DNA of 6,930 nucleotides from positions 1-6,930 of the forward strand of contig DCDF01000152.1 of assembly GCA_002316295.1 (NCBI GenBank), written 5' to 3'. Below are positions 1 through 6,061 of the stretch, piece by piece (the stretch's first letter is position 1; every line of letters begins with the position of its first letter). Source of the DNA: Syntrophaceae bacterium UBA1062 (GTDB lineage: Bacteria; Desulfobacterota; Desulfomonilia; UBA1062). Under the pieces are notes generated by a model. That model searched no databases. It worked only from the letters and a program-made list of their open reading frames with translations, and had not been told where the DNA came from. The position numbers and the translations under genes are program-made.

Positions 1-142
1 CATGGACAGACTGATGCAAGACAGCAATACCCGTCAACGATTGAGCGATCAGGCCCTAAAGGTAAAAGAGACCTTCTCGCAGGGAGAGATCATGAACCGG
101 TGGAATGCGCTCATCCAGAAGATACTTGATAGAAGCAAATGA
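1..142 (+). CDS. C-terminal tail of a GT4-like glycosyltransferase (5' partial)
   Basis: The reading frame is open from the window edge (first full codon at base 2) and ends at TGA 140-142, giving 46 visible residues. This is only the last helical part of the protein, with no catalytic motif in view. It is assigned by similarity to the end of the next gene: both carry an ALxVKxxFSQ stretch followed by WNALI and an IL close to the C-terminus. By my hand alignment 22 of 46 residues match residues 324-369 of the neighbour. In GT-B glycosyltransferases this region is the C-terminal helix that crosses back over the N-terminal domain. The stop codon overlaps the next start as ATGA, which suggests translational coupling. 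Donor and acceptor sugars cannot be inferred. That it is a glycosyltransferase is an inference from the paralogue. That it is coding is well supported. Confidence 0.8.
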   Translation, partial: MDRLMQDSNTRQRLSDQALKVKETFSQGEIMNRWNALIQKILDRSK

Positions 143-1278
143 GCGGTTCCGCCTGCCACATACTCCTGGTCGTTTCTTCTCTTTCGGCCGGCGGCGCCGA
201 AAGAGTCATCACGGAGATGGCCCGATGGTGGGTTTTACACAACCAGAGGGTCACGGTGCTCACGCTCTCAGGAACCGATGAAGATCATTACCAGTTAGCC
301 CCGGGCGTGGAGAGAATCGCGCTGAATTTCTGGGGGAGAGCACGCACTCCGTGGCAGGCGATCGACAAGCGTGCCGATCGGTTTATAAAGCTTCGCAGAT
401 CGATTATCAGGGCTCGCCCCGATGTGGTGATCAGTTTTATCGATATCACCAACATGCGTACGGTAGCGGCCCTTATGGGCACCGGTATCCCGGTTGTAGT
501 ATCGGAACGCATCGACCCGAGATATCACCACCTTCATCCTTTCTGGTCCCTTTCCAGACGCCTGCTCTATCCTTTATCTCGCGCGCTCGTGGTGCAAACC
601 GGTTCAGTAACCGCGTGGGCTCGCCGGGTCGTGCCGGAAAGGAAGCTCTGGGTTATCGGAAACTTTGTCAGAAACCTTCCTGGATGCACTGGTCAAACGA
701 TGAACCATCGGGAGCAGACCATCCTTGCAATCGGCCGTCTGGTTGAGCAGAAAGGACATGATTTGCTCATCCAGGCTTTTGCCAGGGCGCATGCCGCTGA
801 GGCGGGATGGCGTCTCGTGATCCTTGGCGAAGGCCCTCAGAGACCGATGCTTGAAAAGCTTGCTCTGAACCTGGATATACGCGATGCAGTCAGCCTGCCC
901 GGGATTGTGGACGAACCGGCGGAATTGCTGTCCAGGGCCGGTATTTTTGTGCTTCCCTCGCGCTACGAGGGGTTCCCCAACGCCCTGCTGGAGGCCATGG
1001 CATGCGGCTGCGCGGTCATCGCTGCCGACTGCCCCAGCGGGCCCGCCGAAATAATCCACAATGGGGTGAACGGCCTGCTCGTGCCCAAGGAAGATATCGC
1101 CTTGCTGAGCCATGCCCTGCTGAAACTGATGCATGACAGTGGGCTTCGTGAGCGCATGGGCATTCAGGCACTGCGTGTGAAAAAGGCCTTTTCGCAGGAA
1201 TCTGTCATGGCAAAATGGAATGCCCTTATCGAGAACATTCTAGGCAAAGGAGATCCATCGGATGAACGGCGCACATGA
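139..1278 (+). CDS. GT4 family glycosyltransferase (AmsD/PglH-like)
   Basis: This 379-residue protein is probably a retaining GT-B glycosyltransferase that moves a sugar from a nucleotide-sugar donor to a lipid-linked glycan on the cytoplasmic face of the inner membrane. Residues 8-25 form the first Rossmann strand and glycine loop with the GGAERV signature (18-23). Residues 95-105 (DVVISFIDITN) and the SER around 122-124 resemble the Campylobacter PglH/PglJ and Erwinia AmsD group. The donor-binding half begins near 195 with AIGRLVEQKGH (R200 and K205 are the usual phosphate-contacting residues). The EX7E motif is E277 to E285 (EGFPNALLE), followed by SGPAEII and NGLLV. The length is normal for GT4. 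The start is taken at ATG 139 because it overlaps the upstream stop (ATGA) and leaves a normal N-terminus. The ribosome site is weak (AGAAG at 131-135), so coupled translation is likely. The last 11 residues are a polar tail that overlaps the methyltransferase start. Linkage and sugar specificity are unknown. Confidence 0.95.
   Translation: MSGSACHILLVVSSLSAGGAERVITEMARWWVLHNQRVTVLTLSGTDEDHYQLAPGVERIALNFWGRARTPWQAIDKRADRFIKLRRSIIRARPDVVISFIDITNMRTVAALMGTGIPVVVSERIDPRYHHLHPFWSLSRRLLYPLSRALVVQTGSVTAWARRVVPERKLWVIGNFVRNLPGCTGQTMNHREQTILAIGRLVEQKGHDLLIQAFARAHAAEAGWRLVILGEGPQRPMLEKLALNLDIRDAVSLPGIVDEPAELLSRAGIFVLPSRYEGFPNALLEAMACGCAVIAADCPSGPAEIIHNGVNGLLVPKEDIALLSHALLKLMHDSGLRERMGIQALRVKKAFSQESVMAKWNALIENILGKGDPSDERRT
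1246..1254 (+). promoter_or_regulatory. Ribosome binding site for the methyltransferase
   Basis: AAAGGAGAT lies inside the end of the glycosyltransferase gene, with 9 bases between GGAG and ATG 1262. It is the best Shine-Dalgarno sequence in the window and supports the 17-base overlapping start of the methyltransferase. Confidence 0.8.
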
Positions 1279-2104
1279 GGTAGTCATTCAGGGTGAACGT
1301 TTTGCTTTCGGAGAAAACTGGTCGAGGTTCCTGAGGCACCTGAATGAAGATCGAATCAAAGAGGCCGAGGCTTCGCTGAAAGAAATGCTGGAGCTTGATG
1401 ATCTGACCGACAAAACATTTCTTGATATTGGCAGCGGCAGTGGACTCTTCTCCCTGGCTGCGCACCGAATGGGCGCAAAGGTCCACTCGTTTGACTATGA
1501 CCCCCGGTCCGTTGCCTGCACGCTCGAATTGAAACAGCGCTTCTTCCCTGATGACCAAAGCTGGACTATAGAGCAGGGCTCTGTCCTGGATACGGTATAT
1601 CTCTCCAGGCTGGGAACATGGGATATCGTCTATTCCTGGGGAGTGCTGCACCACACAGGGAATCTGTGGCAGGCAGTGGAGAATGCAATCCAATTAGTCA
1701 GGCCCGGAGGATTGCTCTTTCTGGCGATCTACAATGACGAGGGCCGCAAATCATCCCGCTGGGCACGGCTGAAAAAATTGTACAACCGGAAACCGTGGGT
1801 ACGGCCTTTTCTGCTCGCCTATGGCTTCGTGCACGTCTGGGGCAGGACCTGCCTGATAGAGTTGTTGAGCTTGAAGCCCATGGCTTCCTGGAGAACCTAT
1901 ATAACCTCACGAGGCATGTCACCCTGGCATGACCTGGTAGACTGGATGGGAGGGTTTCCCTACGAACCGGCTACACCTGACGCTGTCTTCGATTTCTGCA
2001 GGAAGCACGGCTTTACCCTGCAGAGACTCATCACCCGCCAAGGCACGGGAAACAACGAATTCGTGTTCCAAAAAAAGCACGGAGACCAGGTAACTATTGA
2101 CTGA
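1262..2104 (+). CDS. Class I SAM-dependent methyltransferase of a glycan locus
   Basis: This 280-residue protein is a soluble Rossmann-fold methyltransferase that uses S-adenosylmethionine. Motif I is at 53-61 (FLDIGSGSG). The acidic residue after strand 2, expected to bind the ribose hydroxyls, is in SFDYD (D78 or D80). Motif II is within WDIVYSWGVLHH (120-131), and the motif III region is VRPGGLLFLAIYND (146-159). The C-terminal part (about 160-280) is rich in aromatic and basic residues, has the RGMSPWHDLVDW stretch at 217-228, and ends with GTGNNEFVF. I associate this arrangement with methyltransferases encoded inside O-antigen and exopolysaccharide clusters. It probably O-methylates a sugar or the end of the chain, but N-methylation or small-molecule methylation cannot be excluded. 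The start at ATG 1262 has a good ribosome site and overlaps the preceding gene by 17 bases, so the two are co-transcribed. No transmembrane segment is evident. Confidence 0.93.
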   Translation: MNGAHEVVIQGERFAFGENWSRFLRHLNEDRIKEAEASLKEMLELDDLTDKTFLDIGSGSGLFSLAAHRMGAKVHSFDYDPRSVACTLELKQRFFPDDQSWTIEQGSVLDTVYLSRLGTWDIVYSWGVLHHTGNLWQAVENAIQLVRPGGLLFLAIYNDEGRKSSRWARLKKLYNRKPWVRPFLLAYGFVHVWGRTCLIELLSLKPMASWRTYITSRGMSPWHDLVDWMGGFPYEPATPDAVFDFCRKHGFTLQRLITRQGTGNNEFVFQKKHGDQVTID

Positions 2105-2165
2105 TCTATCTGGAAAACAGCTTTTGACCGACACTCTCGGCCATGAATAAACTATCGGGAAGCAT
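2105..2165 (+). other. Short intergenic spacer before the first asnB-like gene
   Basis: This 61-base gap is one of only two gaps of appreciable length in the cluster. It contains a weak inverted repeat (CCGA 2128-2131 with TCGG 2137-2140, five-base loop) with no T-run after it, so it does not look like an intrinsic terminator. The purine-rich GGGAAG at 2157-2162 directly before ATG 2166 is the probable ribosome site. No convincing -35/-10 promoter pair was seen. Confidence 0.4.
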
Positions 2166-4100
2166 ATGTGCGGTATTGCCGGTTTCATAGAACCTCCGGG
2201 ATGCCCTGAGATATTCTCCAGGGCCCGGATGATGGGCGACACCCTTGTCCATCGCGGACCGGATGACGGCGGAGTCTGGGCAGATGAATCAGCTGGCATT
2301 GCGCTCGCCCACCGGCGGCTTTCAATCATTGATCTGAGTGCTGCCGGGCATCAGCCCATGATATCAGCTTCGGGTAGATATGTGATCGTGTTCAACGGCG
2401 AAATCTACAACCATCTCGAGATGCGGGAGAAGCTACAATCCATCGCCTGGCGCGGCCATTCCGATACGGAAACGCTCCTGGCCGCTATCGATGCATGGGG
2501 CATCGAACGTACACTGGATGAAATCGTTGGCATGTTCGCTTTCGCACTATGGGATCGGAAAAATCGCACACTCACCCTGGCACGCGACAGAATGGGAGAA
2601 AAACCGCTTTATTATGGCACGATAGGCCCGTCTTTCGTCTTCGCGTCCGAACTGAAATCACTACGGGTGTTCCGCGGCTTCAATGCCGTGGTAAACAGGG
2701 ATGCACTGGCCCTGTTCATGCGCCACAGCTACATTCCCGCTCCTTGGAGTATTTACGAGGGCATATTCAAAGTACCCCCGGGCACATTTTTTTCACTGAC
2801 ATCTCCCGGTGATAACATCCGCCCGGTATCCTACTGGTCGGCAAAATGCACGGCTCTGGCAGGACTTGCAGATCCTTTCCGAGGTGACGAGCGCGAGGTG
2901 GTCGATGAGCTCGAGGGCATTCTGAAAAAAGCAGTCAAGGCACAAATGCTGGCGGATGTCCCCCTGGGCGCGTTTCTCTCGGGAGGGCTCGACTCATCCT
3001 TGATCGTAGCGCTCATGCAGGCACAATCCTCCCAACCGGTAAAGACATTCACCATCGGCTTCCATGAAGAAATCTATAATGAGGCGGATCACGCCCAGGC
3101 AGTCGCCCGCCATCTGGGCACCGAACACACCGAGCTCTACGTCACCCCGAAAGAATGCCGAGATGTCATACCAATGCTGCCGGCAATTTACGACGAGCCC
3201 TTTTCCGATTCTTCCCAGATCCCGACGTTTCTCGTTTCAGAGCTTGCACGACGGCACGTGACCGTAAGCCTGTCGGGTGATGGCGGCGATGAGCTCTTCG
3301 GAGGCTACAACCGGTATTTCAGGGCAATGAAACTGTTTCGCCGTATCAGCCTTTTCCCGGATACTCTTCGCAGGGGTATGGCCAGGGCGGTTACCATGAT
3401 GCCGGCTTCTCATTGGGATCGTTTATACGCGTTTGTGCGGCCCGCAATGCCCAAACGATTTCGGCAAGGCAAAAATCCCGGATCAACGTTACACAACTTG
3501 GCCAGGTCTCTGGGTACCTGCACATTCGAAACACTCTACCTAAGCTTGATGTCTCACTGGCATGATCCCGATTCGGTAGTCCTGCACGGCAGAGAGCCGA
3601 ATACCGCGATGAACGATCCTGAGCAGTGGCTTGATTGCGACACGCACGAGCATCGTATGATGTATCTCGACCAGACGACCTACCTGCCGGACGATATCCT
3701 GGTCAAGGTTGACCGCGCCGCCATGGCCGTTTCCCTGGAGACACGCATCCCTCTTCTCGATCATCGGGTCGTGGAATTCGCCTGGCGCCTGCCTCTGTCC
3801 ATGAAAATACGCTCAAGCCAAAGCAAATGGGCCTTGCGCCGAATTCTCTACCGATATGTTCCGAAAAAGATGCTGGAGAGGCCGAAGATGGGCTTCGGCA
3901 TCCCCATTGACCTGTGGCTGAGAGGACCGCTTCGCGAATGGGCGGAGGATCTGTTGGACGAAGCCCGCCTGAGGCAGGAGGGCTTCTTTCGTCCAGGCCC
4001 CATTCGAGCAAAGTGGCACGAGCACCTTTCCGGTCAGAACAACTGGCAGTATCCGCTCTGGGACGTGCTCATGTTCCAGGCATGGAACGCCGACCAATGA
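2166..4100 (+). CDS. asnB: AsnB-type glutamine amidotransferase (asparagine synthase family), canonical copy
   Basis: This 644-residue enzyme has a class II glutaminase domain (about 2-210) and an ATP-pyrophosphatase synthetase domain (about 245-644). It releases ammonia from glutamine and delivers it to a carboxylate activated by AMP. The start is fixed because Met removal must expose the nucleophile Cys2 (MCGIAG). Other glutaminase motifs are HRGPDD (29-34), RRLSIIDLS (50-58), FNGEIYN (76-82) and SDTE (99-102). Synthetase motifs are the pyrophosphate loop SGGLDSS (272-278), YDEPFSDSSQIPT (342-354), SGDGGDELFGGYNRY (370-384), LPDDILVKVDRA (507-518) and SLETRIPLLDH (523-533). All expected catalytic residues appear intact. 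Free asparagine synthesis is possible, but its place between glycosyltransferase and methyltransferase genes argues for amidating a glycan precursor, such as a uronic acid. AsnB homologues of other O-antigen loci (for example Francisella WbtH) are proposed to do this. It is followed after 47 bases by a diverged paralogue. Confidence 0.95.
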   Translation: MCGIAGFIEPPGCPEIFSRARMMGDTLVHRGPDDGGVWADESAGIALAHRRLSIIDLSAAGHQPMISASGRYVIVFNGEIYNHLEMREKLQSIAWRGHSDTETLLAAIDAWGIERTLDEIVGMFAFALWDRKNRTLTLARDRMGEKPLYYGTIGPSFVFASELKSLRVFRGFNAVVNRDALALFMRHSYIPAPWSIYEGIFKVPPGTFFSLTSPGDNIRPVSYWSAKCTALAGLADPFRGDEREVVDELEGILKKAVKAQMLADVPLGAFLSGGLDSSLIVALMQAQSSQPVKTFTIGFHEEIYNEADHAQAVARHLGTEHTELYVTPKECRDVIPMLPAIYDEPFSDSSQIPTFLVSELARRHVTVSLSGDGGDELFGGYNRYFRAMKLFRRISLFPDTLRRGMARAVTMMPASHWDRLYAFVRPAMPKRFRQGKNPGSTLHNLARSLGTCTFETLYLSLMSHWHDPDSVVLHGREPNTAMNDPEQWLDCDTHEHRMMYLDQTTYLPDDILVKVDRAAMAVSLETRIPLLDHRVVEFAWRLPLSMKIRSSQSKWALRRILYRYVPKKMLERPKMGFGIPIDLWLRGPLREWAEDLLDEARLRQEGFFRPGPIRAKWHEHLSGQNNWQYPLWDVLMFQAWNADQ

Positions 4101-4147
4101 AGCCAGATAATGACAACTCTTAGAACAAAGAGCCTTGCTAAAATCCC
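4101..4147 (+). other. Spacer between the two asnB-like genes, with no clear ribosome site
   Basis: The 47-base gap has a short inverted repeat, CTCTT (4117-4121) with AAGAG (4128-4132), around a six-base loop. No T-run follows, so it is not a terminator. The only purine-rich run, AAAGAG at 4127-4132, ends 15 bases before ATG 4148, farther than usual for a Shine-Dalgarno site, and it would be partly sequestered in the hairpin. Translation of the downstream gene may be weak or depend on ribosomes arriving from upstream. Confidence 0.35.
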
Positions 4148-6055
4148 ATGTGCCGTATAGCCGGAATCTGGACGGGTGGAAACCCTGACGAGCTGCCCCG
4201 CAGGTGCATGACCATGCGTGACACGCTTGCCCGGGGTGGGCCGGACGATGCCGGCCTCTTCGTTGATGAGAAAGCCGGGCTGGCCATGGGACACCGGCGC
4301 CTGAGCATCATCGATCTCAGCAAAGCAGGCCATCAGCCCATGACCGCAGGCCGCTACACTATCTGCTACAACGGGGAGACCTATAATTTTCGCGAACTCC
4401 GAAGCGAACTGGAGGGTTTTGGGCACACCTTTGAAAGTTCCTCCGATACCGAAGTGGTGCTCAAGGCCTTCTGCCAGTGGGGGACTGAGTGCATCCACCG
4501 GTTGAACGGTATGTTCGCCTTCGCGATCTGGGATGCATCAGAGCAAATTCTGCACCTGTATCGCGACCGCATAGGCATCAAACCCCTTTACTACTACAGT
4601 CACAACGGAGCCTTCGCTTTCGCATCCGAACTCAAGGCCCTGCACGCCGGACTCGACGGCCGGCTGGAGATCGATCAGGCCGCACTGGGTGAATTTCTTC
4701 ATTATGGTTACATCAGCGCACCGCGCTCGATCTTCCACCATGTCCGTAAGCTCGAACCGGGTCACCGGCTAACCGTTCTTGCCGACGGTACGATACATGA
4801 TCATTGTTATTGGTCCTGTACCGATTGCGATCCGCCAGTCGAACCCTCCAATGATGAAACCCTGCTCATCGACCGGCTCGAGGAGATCATGACCGACGCC
4901 TTCTCCAGGCGGCTCATTGCGGATGTGCCCGTGGGGGTTTTTCTCTCCGGCGGCATTGATTCCTCCCTGGTTACCGCCATCCTGGCCAGGCACACAGCTC
5001 ACCCTGTCAGAACCTTCACCATCGGGTTTCATGAAAAGAATTATGACGAATCGGTGTGGGCGAGGCGTATCGCCGAGTACCTCGACACTGAGCATACTGA
5101 AGAGATCGTCACCCCTGAGCACGCAAGAGAGATTCTTCCCTTGTGGCAGGATATCTATGACGAACCTTTCGGAGATATCTCGGGAATACCCACCACCATC
5201 GTGTCCAGGATCACCCGGCAGCACGTCAAGGTGAGCCTGTCTGCAGACGGGGGAGACGAACTGTTCTGCGGTTATCACCGCTACTGGGTCATGAGCACCT
5301 TGGAAAAGTACACCAGATATCTCCCCCCGTTCCTTCCCCGTGCCGCTGGCAGGGTGCTAGGCCTTTTGGGAAGCGACAGGGCGGCCTCCCTTTCCCAGGC
5401 GTGCCCAAGGCTGCGGCTGCCTGCCATCAAAGACCGGATGAGGAAATTCGAGGCGGTTCTTTTCCACTGGAACGGCAGTGCCCGGGGCGCATACCCTTAC
5501 GCCGTGGGATACTGGCTACCCCACGAGATCGCCGGACTGACAGGGGGATATGAGGACCCTCGCCCACCGCTTGACCTCTCCTGCACAAACCTCCTCGACG
5601 CAATGATGACCTGGGATCTGGAGCACTACCTTCCGGAAGACATACTCACCAAGGTGGATCGGGCGACCATGTACAACAGCCTGGAGGGCAGAGACCCCTT
5701 CCTGGACCATAGGATCGTGCAATATGCACGGGCCCTTCCTCTCCACATGAAATACCGTGACGGCGAAACCAAATATATTCTCAAGCAGCTTCTGAGGAGA
5801 TATCTCCCCAAGGACCTGTTCATGAGGCCGAAACAAGGCTTTGCCGTGCCCATCTACACCTGGCTGCATGATGATCTGATGGATATGGTTCATGGGTATC
5901 TGAACCGCGATGCCCTGTGTGCACAGACATATCTGGATCCGGACCTGATTGCGAATACTGTCTCGGAATTTGAACGGGGGAGAGGGTCAATCGCCGTAGA
6001 CAGGATCTGGCTGCTGCTCGTGTTCATGATGTGGAGACAGCGTTACGGCGTGTAA
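4148..6055 (+). CDS. asnB: Second AsnB-type amidotransferase, with altered glutaminase pocket
   Basis: This 635-residue paralogue of the preceding enzyme has the same two domains. The start is set by the required Cys2. The glutaminase domain keeps C2, RRLSIIDLS (50-58), N75-G76 of YNGETYN and SDTE (99-102). It differs at two normally conserved places: residue 3 is Arg (MCRIAG, not MCGIAG), and the HRGPDD motif reads RGGPDD (29-34), so the arginine at position 30 is Gly. That arginine corresponds to Arg30 of mature E. coli AsnB, which is known to matter for glutamine-dependent activity. The synthetase domain looks intact: SGGIDSS (267-273), YDEPFGDISGIPT (337-349), SADGGDELFCGYHRY (365-379), LPEDILTKVDRAT (495-507) and SLEGRDPFLDH (511-521). 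It probably makes an amide (or another ATP-driven C-N bond) on a glycan precursor. It may have a different acceptor from its neighbour, or use glutamine less well or in an altered way. The open, undamaged 635-codon frame argues against decay. Confidence 0.93.
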   Translation: MCRIAGIWTGGNPDELPRRCMTMRDTLARGGPDDAGLFVDEKAGLAMGHRRLSIIDLSKAGHQPMTAGRYTICYNGETYNFRELRSELEGFGHTFESSSDTEVVLKAFCQWGTECIHRLNGMFAFAIWDASEQILHLYRDRIGIKPLYYYSHNGAFAFASELKALHAGLDGRLEIDQAALGEFLHYGYISAPRSIFHHVRKLEPGHRLTVLADGTIHDHCYWSCTDCDPPVEPSNDETLLIDRLEEIMTDAFSRRLIADVPVGVFLSGGIDSSLVTAILARHTAHPVRTFTIGFHEKNYDESVWARRIAEYLDTEHTEEIVTPEHAREILPLWQDIYDEPFGDISGIPTTIVSRITRQHVKVSLSADGGDELFCGYHRYWVMSTLEKYTRYLPPFLPRAAGRVLGLLGSDRAASLSQACPRLRLPAIKDRMRKFEAVLFHWNGSARGAYPYAVGYWLPHEIAGLTGGYEDPRPPLDLSCTNLLDAMMTWDLEHYLPEDILTKVDRATMYNSLEGRDPFLDHRIVQYARALPLHMKYRDGETKYILKQLLRRYLPKDLFMRPKQGFAVPIYTWLHDDLMDMVHGYLNRDALCAQTYLDPDLIANTVSEFERGRGSIAVDRIWLLLVFMMWRQRYGV

Positions 6056-6061
6056 CTGCCA

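Noticed and set aside
461..470. GGTAGCG resembling the core of the ops/JUMPstart element of polysaccharide operons
   Set aside because: It lies inside glycosyltransferase coding sequence, matches only a short core, and is not upstream of an operon.
604..1134. 176-codon minus-strand open frame within the first complete glycosyltransferase
   Set aside because: It is antisense to the conserved donor-binding half of the GT4 gene. Its composition is that of a reverse translation, with no domain signature.
2126..2142. Inverted repeat GACCGA/TCGGCC as a terminator
   Set aside because: The stem has only about four continuous pairs plus a mismatch, and no T-run follows.
2143..2190. Possible 15-codon leader peptide overlapping the start of the first AsnB
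   Set aside because: The frame (ATG 2143 to TAG 2190) has no good ribosome site and no run of regulatory codons. A frame this short is expected by chance.
4148..4250. The odd residues of the second AsnB as a pseudogene or sequencing artefact
   Set aside because: The frame is intact for 635 codons, all other motifs are conserved, and the two changes are in-frame substitutions rather than indels. A functional variant is more likely.
4034..4498. 154-codon minus-strand open frame spanning the junction of the two AsnB genes
   Set aside because: It lies opposite strongly conserved AsnB coding sequence on both sides, contains no recognisable motif and has no supporting ribosome site. It is a shadow of the real genes.
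4769..5278. 169-codon minus-strand open frame within the second AsnB
   Set aside because: It is antisense to the pyrophosphate-loop region of AsnB and has no recognisable protein features.
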